This document shows positions 8,940-17,886 of a DNA stretch of 64,000 bases, piece after piece. Origin of the DNA: Serratia sarumanii (GTDB taxonomy: Bacteria; Pseudomonadota; Gammaproteobacteria; Enterobacterales; Enterobacteriaceae); NCBI RefSeq assembly GCF_029962605.1, contig NZ_CP124750.1, positions 4,774,001 through 4,838,000 of the forward strand, read 5' to 3'. The notes under the pieces are model-generated. The model saw nothing but the letters and a program-made list of their open reading frames with translations, was not told the origin of the DNA and made no database searches. Made by a program: the position numbers and the translations under genes. Positions within the stretch are counted from its first letter, which is position 1. Every line of letters begins with the position of its first letter.

Positions 8940-11441
8940 ATGAGTGATCATTCTATGACGTCTTTACTGACAATAAAAAAAACGCCCATCATCGTCATTC
9001 TCTCTGTTCTCTGGGCAAAAACGGTCTTTTCCGCCACGGAATTCAATACCGACGTGTTGGATATTGGCGAACGCAGCAAAGTGGACTTATCCCGCTTTTC
9101 CGACGCCGATTACGTCATGCCGGGCACCTATCTGCTGGATATCAAAATCAACCAGAAAACGCTGCCCCAGCGCAGCATTCAGTATTTCCCGTCGCCGGAT
9201 AACAAGAGCGGCAGCCAGGTGTGCCTGCCGCCTGACCTGGTGGAAAAAATGGCGCTGAAAGAAGAAGCGGCCAAAAAAGTCACCCTGTGGCGCGACAACC
9301 AGTGTGCCGACATTCGCGGCATCAAAGGCGCAGCGGTTTCCGATCGCATCAGCGGCGGCGTGCTGGCGATCACCATTCCGCAGGCCTGGATGAAATACTC
9401 CGATCCCGACTGGACGCCGCCCGAGCAGTGGGACGATGGCATCCCCGGCGTGCTGCTGGATTACAATCTCAGCGGCCAAATCGGTAAACAGCACCACGAC
9501 AACGGCACCGCCGAAAGCCTCAGCAGCTACGGTACATTGGGCGCCAACCTGGGCGCCTGGCGCCTGCGCGCCGATTATCAGACCGATTTCAACCAACAAT
9601 ACGGCCGGCGCGACAGCAATTTCGACTGGAATCAGATCTACGCATACCGCGCGCTGCCGATGCAGGCCGCCAGGCTGACGCTGGGTGAAACCTACCTGAA
9701 TTCGCCGGTGTTCGACGCCTACCGTTTTACCGGCCTCAACCTCGCCAGCGACGAGCGCATGCTGCCGCCCAACCTGCAGGGTTACGCGCCAGAAGTACGC
9801 GGCATCGCCAAAAGCAACGCGCGGATCACCGTCTCTCAGGAAGGCCGCACGCTGTATCAAACCACGGTGCCCGCCGGGCCGTTCGCCATTCAGGATCTCA
9901 GCAGCTCGGTACGCGGCAAACTGGATGTGAAAGTGGAAGAACAAGACGGCAGTGTTTCCACTTTTCAGGTAGATACCGCCAGCATTCCTTATCTGACCCG
10001 CCCCGGCTACGTGCGCTATAACGTGGCGCTGGGCAAGCCGTCTGCCTACGATCACCGCACGCAAGGGCCGGTGTTCTCCGCCGGCGATTTCTCCTGGGGC
10101 TTGAGCAACGCCTGGTCGCTGTATGGCGGCGCGCTGCTCGGCGGCGATTACAACGCCTGGGCTCTCGGCCTGGGGCGCGACCTGAACCTGTTCGGCGCCC
10201 TGTCGGTGGACGCCACGCAGTCGATCGCGCGCCTGCCCGATGAACCCAGCGCCAAAGGCATGTCATTCAAGGTCAACTACGCCAAGCGTTTCGACGAGCT
10301 CAACGGCCAAATCACCTTTGCCGGCTACCGCTTTTCGCAGCGCAAATTTATGACCATGTCGCAGTACCTGCAGGCGCGCTACGGCGACATTGACGATCGC
10401 TACAGCGGCCGACAAAAAGAGTTGTATACCGTCACCGCCAGCAAAACCTTTATGGCGGAGGACAGCGCTCAGGCGATCACCGCTTATCTGACCTACTCAC
10501 ACCAGACTTACTGGGACGCAGGCGCGCAAAACCGCTACGGCATGTCGACCAGCAAGCTGTTCGACTTCGGCGGGATCAGCAACATCACCGCCTCGTTGGC
10601 GGCCTATCGCACTCACTATCGGGGCCGCACCGACGATAGCGCGATGCTCAATTTCACCGTGCCTATCGGCGAGCACAACCGTCTGGGCTACGCGCTGCAG
10701 GTCAATAACCGCGACGTGACCCAAACGGCGACCTACACCGACAACAGCGACATCAACAATACCTGGCAGGTCGGCAGCGGCGTCACCCAGTCCGGCAAAC
10801 CGACGGCGAGCGGTTACTACACCCATAACGCGTCGTTCGGCACGCTCAACGCCAACGCGTCTTATCAGCAGGGCAGTTACTCCTCGATAGGCGGAACTTT
10901 CCGCGGCGGCCTGACCGCTACCCGGCACGGCGTCGCCGCGCACCAGAACGCCGGCAACGGCGGCAGCCGCATGATGCTGGATACCAACGGCGTCGCCGGC
11001 GTGCCGATCAACAACGGCCGCGCTTACAGCAACCGCTTCGGATTGGCGGTGATCTCGGACATCACCAGCTACTACAACACCGATACGCGCATCGACGTCA
11101 ACAAGCTGGCAGACGACGTTGAAGCCACGCGCGCGGTGGTGCAAGGCACGCTGACGGAAGGCGCCATCGGTTATCGCCACTTCGAGGTGGTGAAAGGCAG
11201 CAAGCTGTTAGCCACCATCAAACTGGCGGACGGTAGCGAACCGCCGTTCGGCGCCACGGTGCTGAGTGCAACCGGACGGGAGATCGCGGTGGTGAATGAC
11301 GGCGGCTCGGTGTATCTGACCGGCGTCCAACCGGAAGAGCGGTTGGACGTCGCCTGGGAAGGCCGCCGTCAGTGCCGCATCACCATCCCAGGCGCCGCCA
11401 AACCGCTGGACCGGCTGCTGTTGCCGTGCACCAAACCGTAA
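8940..11441 (+). CDS. Fimbrial outer-membrane usher (PapC-like)
   Basis: This 833-aa usher has a signal sequence (cleavage near FSA, about residue 31), then the N-terminal chaperone-binding domain (FNTDVLD...), a 24-strand beta-barrel with plug domain and the C-terminal domains. The C-terminus carries the Cys pair (RRQCRITI and LLLPCTKP) common in ushers. It catalyses ordered subunit assembly and secretion across the outer membrane. An ATG five codons downstream could also start the protein; both give a usable signal peptide. The length is normal for the family. Confidence 0.93.
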   Translation: MSDHSMTSLLTIKKTPIIVILSVLWAKTVFSATEFNTDVLDIGERSKVDLSRFSDADYVMPGTYLLDIKINQKTLPQRSIQYFPSPDNKSGSQVCLPPDLVEKMALKEEAAKKVTLWRDNQCADIRGIKGAAVSDRISGGVLAITIPQAWMKYSDPDWTPPEQWDDGIPGVLLDYNLSGQIGKQHHDNGTAESLSSYGTLGANLGAWRLRADYQTDFNQQYGRRDSNFDWNQIYAYRALPMQAARLTLGETYLNSPVFDAYRFTGLNLASDERMLPPNLQGYAPEVRGIAKSNARITVSQEGRTLYQTTVPAGPFAIQDLSSSVRGKLDVKVEEQDGSVSTFQVDTASIPYLTRPGYVRYNVALGKPSAYDHRTQGPVFSAGDFSWGLSNAWSLYGGALLGGDYNAWALGLGRDLNLFGALSVDATQSIARLPDEPSAKGMSFKVNYAKRFDELNGQITFAGYRFSQRKFMTMSQYLQARYGDIDDRYSGRQKELYTVTASKTFMAEDSAQAITAYLTYSHQTYWDAGAQNRYGMSTSKLFDFGGISNITASLAAYRTHYRGRTDDSAMLNFTVPIGEHNRLGYALQVNNRDVTQTATYTDNSDINNTWQVGSGVTQSGKPTASGYYTHNASFGTLNANASYQQGSYSSIGGTFRGGLTATRHGVAAHQNAGNGGSRMMLDTNGVAGVPINNGRAYSNRFGLAVISDITSYYNTDTRIDVNKLADDVEATRAVVQGTLTEGAIGYRHFEVVKGSKLLATIKLADGSEPPFGATVLSATGREIAVVNDGGSVYLTGVQPEERLDVAWEGRRQCRITIPGAAKPLDRLLLPCTKP

Positions 11442-11471
11442 TCCGCAACACATTGAGAGTAGACGCATAAC

Positions 11472-12215
11472 ATGAACAAACATTCGATAGCAGTAACCGC
11501 GGGCAGCCTGGCGTTGATAACGCTGGCTTCGACGGCCGACGCGGCGATCGCGTTGGATCGCACGCGCGCCATCTATGTGAGCGACGCCAAATCGATCAGC
11601 CTTAACATAACCAATGAGAACAAAGAGTTGCCTTTCCTTGCTCAGGCCTGGATCGAGAATGCGCAACATCAAAAGATCGTTTCGCCGCTGGTGGTATTGC
11701 CGCCGTTGCAACGGGTGGAAGCCGGAGAACGCAGCGTCGTGCGCATTACCAAAACGCCGGAAGCCGAGCTATTGCCGCAAGATCGCGAATCGGTGTTTTA
11801 TTTCAATTTGCGCGAAATTCCGCCCAAAAGCAGCAAAGCCAACGTGATGCAGCTGGCGCTGCAAACGCAGATCAAACTGTTCTTCCGCCCGAAGGCCATC
11901 GTCGCACCGCAGGGTGAGATATGGCAAGAACAGCTGGTGTTCCACAAAACCGCCGACGGTTTCACCATCGAAAATCCGACGCCGTTCCACATCACGCTGA
12001 CCGGCATCGCCCGTCAGACGCAGAAACAAGGCGGTGGCGCGATCGGCGATTTTCAGCCGGTGATGCTGTCCCCCAAATCCAGCGAAAAAGTGCGTTTGCG
12101 CGACCATGGGTTCGACGCCTTCGTCGTCACCTATATCAATGATTTCGGCGGCCACCCCGAGCTGCGCTTCACCTGCAGCGCTAGCCTCTGCACCGCCGCA
12201 CCCGGAAAAAAATAA
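11472..12215 (+). CDS. Periplasmic pilus chaperone (PapD-like)
   Basis: This 247-aa protein has a signal peptide ending at ADAA (about residue 24) and two Ig-like domains. The subunit-anchoring Arg (LDRTRAIY) and Lys (QIKLFFRP) pair is present. The run 'LPQDRESVFYFNLREIP' and a short F1-G1 loop place it with the PapD-type (FGS) chaperones that serve rigid rod-like pili. It holds subunits by donor-strand complementation and hands them to the usher. The gene begins 30 nt after the usher stop. Confidence 0.93.
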   Translation: MNKHSIAVTAGSLALITLASTADAAIALDRTRAIYVSDAKSISLNITNENKELPFLAQAWIENAQHQKIVSPLVVLPPLQRVEAGERSVVRITKTPEAELLPQDRESVFYFNLREIPPKSSKANVMQLALQTQIKLFFRPKAIVAPQGEIWQEQLVFHKTADGFTIENPTPFHITLTGIARQTQKQGGGAIGDFQPVMLSPKSSEKVRLRDHGFDAFVVTYINDFGGHPELRFTCSASLCTAAPGKK

Positions 12216-12226
12216 GGAGATACGGC

Positions 12227-12838
12227 ATGGCTGACTTCACCGGCCGCCTGCGGCCTCTGCTGATCGGCGCCTTGCTGCTCGGCAACGGCGCCGCAATGGC
12301 CTCTCCGCCGGGAGAGGTTCAGGGCACCAGCGGCACCGTCGGTTTTCAGGGCGCTCTGCTGAGCTCTCCCTGCAACCTGGCGCCGGACAGTCGCGATCAG
12401 TCGGTCGATCTCGGTGAGATCGGCACGCTCGCCTTCCGGCGTGTCGGCGATCAAAGCGCGCCGGTACGTTTTCGTCTCGCCTTTACCCATTGCCTGCTGG
12501 GCGCCAAGGCGCTGGCAGACAATCCGGCCGGCATGCGCAACGGCGACGCCGGCAGGCTTTACCTGCGGGGGGAGCAGGCCGCCACGCTGGTGTTCCTCGG
12601 TGAAAGCGATCCCGACAATCCGCAGTTGCTGAAGCTGCACGGCGGCGTACAAGGCGTTGGCCTGCGGCTGAAAGATCAACGGGGCCGCGCGCTGTCCCTC
12701 AACCAACCCAGCGCCCCCTATGTCTTGCAGCCGGGCGGCAATACGTTGTGGTTCAGCGCTCAATTGGAATCAACCCGTCCGTTCATCGAAGCAAACCAAT
12801 TCAAAGGAGTGGTGCATGTCCAGCTGGTCTATTTATAA
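12227..12838 (+). CDS. Minor fimbrial subunit
   Basis: This 203-aa pilin-like protein has a signal peptide ending near AMA (about residue 25), a Cys pair (SSPCNL and FTHCLL) and a terminal beta-strand VHVQLVYL. It sits between the chaperone and the adhesin, where P-pilus-like operons carry adaptor subunits. An AAGGAG site precedes the ATG. Its last 23 nt overlap the start of the adhesin gene, suggesting translational coupling. Confidence 0.8.
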   Translation: MADFTGRLRPLLIGALLLGNGAAMASPPGEVQGTSGTVGFQGALLSSPCNLAPDSRDQSVDLGEIGTLAFRRVGDQSAPVRFRLAFTHCLLGAKALADNPAGMRNGDAGRLYLRGEQAATLVFLGESDPDNPQLLKLHGGVQGVGLRLKDQRGRALSLNQPSAPYVLQPGGNTLWFSAQLESTRPFIEANQFKGVVHVQLVYL

Positions 12839-13760
12839 ACGCCTGGCGTTGCTGGGTTGCCTGGCGACGCCGTTCGGCGCTCAGGCGCTGGAATGCCACC
12901 TGAATACCGAGAACGGCATTACCGAAGAGAGCGAGGATATCGGCCGGTTGACCATACCGGCCACCTTACCGGTCGGCAGCCGGCTTTGGACCTCTAAACC
13001 GATGAGCCGCGACGTTATGTGCTGGGCGCACGCCAGCAAACCCAAGGGGGAATGGGTTTATTTCTATCCCAATCCGGACAACCGGCAGTTCGCCGCCGGC
13101 ATCGCCATGGGGGTGATTTATAACGGCCGGGATCTCGGCTTGATCAACTCCCGAGTACAAACCGATATGTTTCGTACCCCTAAGCAACGGGAGCTCGGTC
13201 ATGTCAACTATCAGGTTTATTTGCAAAAAACCGGAGAAATCACCGAAGGGGGCGCCAGTCAGATCGCCGTTTTTCAGCTCGATGGCGTAGGCGGCATCAA
13301 CGTCCACCCGGGAAAAAATTACCGTTTCACCCTTACCGGGCTGGATAAAATCAAAGTGATCCAGTGCGCCGCTTCGGTGGAGCTTTCAACCCCGGAAGGC
13401 GTTGACTTCGGTGAGATCCCGACCTGGAAACCCAATGCGGGCACCGTAGCGAGCAAGGATTTCAGCATCTTGATCCGCAAAAACGGCTGCAGCGACAGCT
13501 TCGCGCTGGAGGCCAATTTCATGGTGAAAAACGGCACGCTGACCGACGCTACCGGCTTGAATATGGACAATGGTTCAACCTTGCGCATCCACGATAATTC
13601 CAACCCCAAATGGATTAAATACAATCAGTTCGACAGCTTTGCCGACATGAGTGGCCGCGATCAGGTGCAAAAATCCTACAGCGCCTCATTGCAGGCCAGC
13701 GGGGAAGGACAGGAAGGCAATTTCCGCAAGACCGTAATCTTGCTGATTAATTATATTTAA
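12816..13760 (+). CDS. Two-domain fimbrial tip adhesin
   Basis: This 314-aa protein has a signal peptide (MSSWSIYKRLALLGCLATP, cleavage near AQA) and is nearly twice the length of a pilin. The C-terminal part (about residues 185-314) is pilin-like, with a donor-strand-accepting groove and a terminal strand KTVILLINYI. The N-terminal part (about 25-180) has four cysteines or fewer and no family that I recognise, and is the likely receptor-binding domain. The ATG at 12816 is chosen over the longer open frame because it has AAGGAG and begins the signal peptide. Receptor unknown. Confidence 0.78.
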   Translation: MSSWSIYKRLALLGCLATPFGAQALECHLNTENGITEESEDIGRLTIPATLPVGSRLWTSKPMSRDVMCWAHASKPKGEWVYFYPNPDNRQFAAGIAMGVIYNGRDLGLINSRVQTDMFRTPKQRELGHVNYQVYLQKTGEITEGGASQIAVFQLDGVGGINVHPGKNYRFTLTGLDKIKVIQCAASVELSTPEGVDFGEIPTWKPNAGTVASKDFSILIRKNGCSDSFALEANFMVKNGTLTDATGLNMDNGSTLRIHDNSNPKWIKYNQFDSFADMSGRDQVQKSYSASLQASGEGQEGNFRKTVILLINYI

Positions 13761-14299
13761 TGGTGGTGATGATGAAGAGCTATCGGACAATCACCGCTCT
13801 GTGCGGCATCGGTTTTCTATTTTCCTCCGCAGTCGCGGCGGAAAATAAGGAAATAGACTTTTTCGGCTCCGTGGTAAGCAGACCCTGCAATATCGACCCG
13901 CAGTCTCTTCACCAGACCGTCGAGATGGATACGGTGTTGATCAAAACCTTGTACCGCTACGGCCATACCAACCCCGTGTCATTTTCCATTCGCTTAACCG
14001 ACTGTAAAACCGCCGTTTTCAAATCGGTCACCGCCACCTTTACCGGCACCGAAGATGCCGAACTGCCGGGCAAGCTGGCGATCAACAATGGCGCCAACGG
14101 CGCCGCCATCGCGCTGTTCGACGGTGCTGGCAAAGCGATTGATCTGGGCACGCCGACCGATGCGGTGACATTGCAAGACGGCCCCAACGCCCTGAGGTTC
14201 AGCGCCTATGTCCAGGCCCGGCCGAGCGCGATGAAAGATAAAAGCCTTACCGAAGGCGAATTCAGTTCCGTCGCCAATTTTGTGCTGGCGTACCAATAA
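13760..14299 (+). CDS. Minor fimbrial subunit after the adhesin
   Basis: This 179-aa pilin has a signal sequence ending near AVAA and a Cys pair (SRPCNI and LTDCKT). Its C-terminus, FVLAYQ, is close to that of the major pilin. Its ATG overlaps the adhesin stop by one base (TAATG), so translation is probably coupled; ATGATG at 13769-13774 is an alternative start that trims three residues. A pilin placed after the adhesin is less usual and might be a second shaft or adaptor subunit. Confidence 0.8.
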   Translation: MVVMMKSYRTITALCGIGFLFSSAVAAENKEIDFFGSVVSRPCNIDPQSLHQTVEMDTVLIKTLYRYGHTNPVSFSIRLTDCKTAVFKSVTATFTGTEDAELPGKLAINNGANGAAIALFDGAGKAIDLGTPTDAVTLQDGPNALRFSAYVQARPSAMKDKSLTEGEFSSVANFVLAYQ

Positions 14300-14408
14300 G
14301 CCCCGCACCGCCCCAGGGAAATCAGGAAAACGACCGGCGCGCGAACGCCGGCGATTGGCCGTCACCGTTCGCTCCGGCGCGGCGCCGCGGCCTTTTAAGG
14401 AGCCACCC

Positions 14409-15032
14409 ATGCCAGATATTCGCTTCACGCTGTTCGACAGCGATAACTTCTACCAGCAGGGGCTGCGTCTGCTGCTGCAGGACTATCTGCACTCCCTGAA
14501 CGAATGCCAACGCCTGTACCCGCAGTTCTCGCCGCTGGCGCTGCAGGCGTTGGATAACATCGAAATCGTGTTCCGCACGCCGGAAGAGCGCTGGGGCTGC
14601 GCCTGCTGCTACCGGAGCCCCTACGGCATCCCGCGCCAGCGGCAGCTGACCTTGCTGATCCTCGACGACACGGCCCAGCAACAGGTGAAAAACCTGTCTC
14701 CGCTGTTCAGCATCCACCGGCGCGACTCGGTTTACGCCATTCGCCTCAAGCTGCAGATGGCGCTGGAAAAATTCATTCAGCAGCCGTGGATGGCGCTGCA
14801 CGCCGCCGACATATGGAAATGCCAGGCCTGCCGCCTCGCCGCGCTGAGCCACTGTGAGAAAAAGGTGCTGGGCCTGATGAGCAGCGGCATGTCCGCCTGC
14901 AGCATCGCCGGCCTGCTGCAGCGCAGCCAGAAAACCATCAGCGCCCACAAACGTTCGGCGATGCGCAAGCTGAACGTGCGCAAAAACAGCGAGTTGAATC
15001 GGGTGCTGCTGAATCAGCGGGAGCTGAATTAA
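14409..15032 (+). CDS. LuxR-type transcriptional regulator of the fimbrial operon
   Basis: This 207-aa protein has a C-terminal GerE/LuxR helix-turn-helix (about residues 145-205: 'LSHCEKKVLGLMSSGMSACSIAGLLQRSQKTIS' in two parts, then HKRSAMRKL). The N-terminal 140 residues lack the phospho-acceptor pattern of a response-regulator receiver and hold a CACC cysteine cluster (EERWGCACC) and a CQAC pair. The open frame runs farther upstream, but the ATG at 14409 has a clear AAGGAG. It is the last gene of the fimbrial unit, 109 nt after the last pilin, and probably regulates fimbriation or motility; direction of control cannot be read. Confidence 0.75.
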   Translation: MPDIRFTLFDSDNFYQQGLRLLLQDYLHSLNECQRLYPQFSPLALQALDNIEIVFRTPEERWGCACCYRSPYGIPRQRQLTLLILDDTAQQQVKNLSPLFSIHRRDSVYAIRLKLQMALEKFIQQPWMALHAADIWKCQACRLAALSHCEKKVLGLMSSGMSACSIAGLLQRSQKTISAHKRSAMRKLNVRKNSELNRVLLNQRELN

Positions 15033-15144
15033 GCGGTATGCGCGATAAGCGAATGAGAATCATCGGGCTGCGCCTAAACGCAGCCCATAACAGATTAACC
15101 TGCCATTCTCTTTTCAATGAAAGAGCCTAAACGTCAGCCATAAA

Positions 15145-15345
15145 TCAAAGATTCGTGCATTGGCCTGTAATATCACTGCGCCAGGATTTACCTTTGTCCT
15201 TAACCTTGCAGTTATGGGCATCCCGGTGGCTAAGCACCTTCCCGGAACAGTTCTTTGCGCTATAACATGTGCCTGCGGCCGCAGACGCAGTCAGAGGTAG
15301 CAGTAAGCATGAAGCGAGAGTAATAACAATCGATAGACTTTTCAT
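15145..15345 (-). CDS. Small secreted four-cysteine protein, unknown function
   Basis: This 66-aa protein has a clear signal peptide (MKSLSIVITLASCLLLPL, cleavage after ASA near residue 23). The mature part of about 42 residues has four cysteines (TCYS, NCSG, NCKV, QCTN) and is rich in Lys, Ser and Asp, so two disulfides are likely. The longer frame to 15429 is not used because the ATG at 15345 has AAGGAT and starts the signal peptide. I do not recognise the family. It stands alone between the fimbrial regulator and the biosynthetic operon. Confidence 0.6.
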   Translation of the reverse strand: MKSLSIVITLASCLLLPLTASAAAGTCYSAKNCSGKVLSHRDAHNCKVKDKGKSWRSDITGQCTNL

Positions 15346-15695
15346 AACATATATCCTTATTCGTTCATATTTAAGTTTCATCGTTGTACATATCGCAGAA
15401 TAAATCTGCTTACGTCTTTCTATCCTCAACCCATTTTGTTTAATACGCCTCCTTACCTCTCTATCAAAACTTCAACAATGAACGACGCCGTTCTATCGAA
15501 CAACGCCCCAGGTAAATGCATTGATAATCACGCTCGTCCAGCGGCGATAAACACGCGGCGCCTTTTTACCGATATAAGAACTACCAGCCAATGAATGAAC
15601 AGGCTATGGTGATGACTATTATAACTTTGCCGTCATTCCGGCACAGACCGCGTTGCGACATCCCTTGTCGAGGCGGATTTCCATATTTCCCGGCG
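15346..15695. other. Intergenic region without recognised gene
   Basis: This 350-bp gap lies between the end of the biosynthetic operon (HlyD-like gene) and the small secreted protein, both read leftward. It should hold the promoter of the small gene (AT-rich stretch about 15355-15470). I saw no convincing intrinsic terminator for the long operon. The frame 15591-15827 is antisense to the HlyD-like gene and was not accepted. Confidence 0.4.
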
Positions 15696-16703
15696 CTATC
15701 CCCGCGTATCTACCGTAACAGAGGCCGAAAGGCCGCTGTCTATTTGTTGCGGAGAGTCAAAAACAATTTTTACTGGGACGCGCTGGACAATTTTGGTGAA
15801 GTTCCCTGTCGCATTGTCTGGTGGTAATAAAGCAAAAGTTGCTCCTGTAGCCGGTGAGATACTATCCACCCTGGCATGAAATATTTTCCCTGGATACGCA
15901 TCAACTTTCACCTCCACAGGCAATCCTTTACGCATACGTGCTTTCTGCGTTTCCTTAAAATTGGCGCTTATCCATGGGGCCGCTCCGGAGACGATACTGG
16001 CAATGGACTGCCCCGCCTGAACCATCATACCCACTTGCAAACTACGGTTGCTGATTACCCCATCAATAGGCGCAATAATCCGCGTGTAACTCAATGTCAA
16101 TTTCGCCTGTTCCAGGTTTGCCTGAGCCTGTTCAACATTAGCCTGGCTTTGCTCAATTTCGCTTTGCAAGACCTGGAGTTTATCGCTTTGCGTTTTCAAG
16201 CTCGCTTGCGTTTGGTGGTATTTTGCCTCTGCGACGCGATAACTGGATGTGGCGTTATCCATGTCTCCCTTGGAAACATAATTCTTTTTCTGCAAAATTT
16301 GAAAACGGAGATACTGCTGATGCGCATACTGCAGAGTGGCTGCAGCAGAATTCACATCGCTGCGAAACTCGTCAATAGCACTTTTTTGCATTTGATAACT
16401 TGCCTGGGCATTCGTTAACGCCGCCCGACTTTGCGCCAGAGTCGCCTCTGCTTTCTGCAACGCGACAACAAACTCCCTGTCGTCCAACTGAGCCAACAAG
16501 TCGCCTTTATTCACCCGATGATTGTCCCGAATCATAGAGTTAACCACCACCGCACTGATGCGGGCGCTGACGTTTGTAATATCTGCTTGCACGTAAGCAT
16601 TGTCGGTGGTTTGAAAGTAGCGCCAATAAAGCAACCAATAAAGAAACCCTGACAAAACCAGTAACACGAGCAGAAGGAAACCTATTTTTTTAGAATGTTT
16701 CAT
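15696..16703 (-). CDS. HlyD/EmrA-family membrane fusion protein
   Basis: This 335-aa periplasmic adaptor has a single N-terminal membrane helix (about residues 8-28), a biotinyl-lipoyl-like half-motif (NVSARISAVV), a long coiled coil rich in Gln, Ala and Glu (about 70-185), the second lipoyl half (APIDGVISNRSLQVG) and a beta-barrel domain. It should link an inner-membrane pump to an outer-membrane channel such as TolC. The DHA2 pump two genes upstream in the same operon is the natural partner, giving an EmrAB-like exporter for the assembly-line product. The start at 16703 (GGAA upstream) is preferred over the longer frame, which runs back into the oxidoreductase gene. Confidence 0.87.
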   Translation of the reverse strand: MKHSKKIGFLLLVLLVLSGFLYWLLYWRYFQTTDNAYVQADITNVSARISAVVVNSMIRDNHRVNKGDLLAQLDDREFVVALQKAEATLAQSRAALTNAQASYQMQKSAIDEFRSDVNSAAATLQYAHQQYLRFQILQKKNYVSKGDMDNATSSYRVAEAKYHQTQASLKTQSDKLQVLQSEIEQSQANVEQAQANLEQAKLTLSYTRIIAPIDGVISNRSLQVGMMVQAGQSIASIVSGAAPWISANFKETQKARMRKGLPVEVKVDAYPGKIFHARVDSISPATGATFALLPPDNATGNFTKIVQRVPVKIVFDSPQQIDSGLSASVTVDTRG

Positions 16704-16795
16704 GATGAATTCCAACAACCTGAATGATGTACGCTTAATACCCACCATCCAGGTTGAAAATATTTTCATATTATGCGCAACAGTAGAGCCTATCG

Positions 16796-17815
16796 TTAGC
16801 ACATCCGTATCAATTGTTTGCCGAAATGTTTTCCATTAAGTGAATCAATAAAAGCCTGAGGCGCATTTTCCAGCCCATCGACTATTGTTTCTCGGTATTT
16901 CAACACACCGTTCTCTGCCGCATTTAACAAGAATGCATCTGATTCGGCGTAGTCTTTGAACCATTCGGTTACCAAAAAGAAACGATTTAAAGGCGCATCC
17001 GGCAGGGCAGAGAAAAAGTCCGCCGGGCCGGATGCATCAACATCAGTGCCTTTATTGTAATTGGCCGCATTACCGCAGATAGGCACCCTTGCCCCCTCAT
17101 TCAGCAACTTGGCGACAAACAGTGATACGCGGCCGCCCACGTTCTCAAAATAGATATCGATACCCTGGGGGCACGCGGCGCGCAAATCCCGGTTAAGGTC
17201 GGCAGTCTTGTAGTTAAGGCAACTGTCAAAACCCAGCTCCTCCACGACATACCGGCATTTATCCTCGCTGCCGGCCAATCCCACAACGCGGCATCCCGCC
17301 AGTTTACCCAATTGCCCAACGACGGAGCCAACCGAGCCCGAGGCGGCAGAAACGACCAATGTTTCACCCGGTTTTGGCTTCGCGATTTTGTTTAAACCGA
17401 AATAGGCCGATCGGCCCGGCGTCCCGACCGCACCGAGAAAAATAGAAGGTGGTAATGTTGTCTCCGGCAAACGATGAACAGTGAAGTTTTGAGCATCACC
17501 GATATAATACTTTTGCCAACCGGAGAAGGTGAATACGCGATCGCCAACGTTAAACAAAGGATTACGCGAAGCCACGATTTCCCCAATAGCCTCTCCCTGA
17601 ATCACTTCCCCCAGCTTTATCGGGCTCACGTATTTGGTGCTTTTATTGAGCCGTGGCCGGAGATAGAGATCGATCGATAACCATTTGTTCTCAACCAGAA
17701 ACTCTCCTGGATCCAATGGCCTCAACGAGCTGGTCTCCAATCTGAAGTTTTCCAGCGTAGCGGCGCCATCAGGGTGGCTGTTCAATACGATCGATGCATT
17801 CTCAAATTGACTCAT
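16796..17815 (-). CDS. NADP-dependent MDR oxidoreductase (CurA/LTB4DH-like)
   Basis: This 339-aa zinc-independent medium-chain reductase has the Rossmann fingerprint 'VSAASGSVGSVVGQLGK' (about residues 150-166) and 'GIDIYFENVGG' (about 218-228), the family hallmarks of leukotriene B4 12-hydroxydehydrogenase-type alkenal double-bond reductases. Cofactor should be NADPH. It lies inside the biosynthetic operon between the VC0807-like gene and the adaptor, so it may reduce an enone or enoyl intermediate made by the PKS. A general detoxification role is possible. It starts at ATG 17815. Confidence 0.85.
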   Translation of the reverse strand: MSQFENASIVLNSHPDGAATLENFRLETSSLRPLDPGEFLVENKWLSIDLYLRPRLNKSTKYVSPIKLGEVIQGEAIGEIVASRNPLFNVGDRVFTFSGWQKYYIGDAQNFTVHRLPETTLPPSIFLGAVGTPGRSAYFGLNKIAKPKPGETLVVSAASGSVGSVVGQLGKLAGCRVVGLAGSEDKCRYVVEELGFDSCLNYKTADLNRDLRAACPQGIDIYFENVGGRVSLFVAKLLNEGARVPICGNAANYNKGTDVDASGPADFFSALPDAPLNRFFLVTEWFKDYAESDAFLLNAAENGVLKYRETIVDGLENAPQAFIDSLNGKHFGKQLIRMC

Positions 17816-17886
17816 GTTCTTCCCCCTCTTAACTACGTAGATACATGTTTACGGCATCAGCAACCGCCAGCCCTGTGGGCCAGGAT

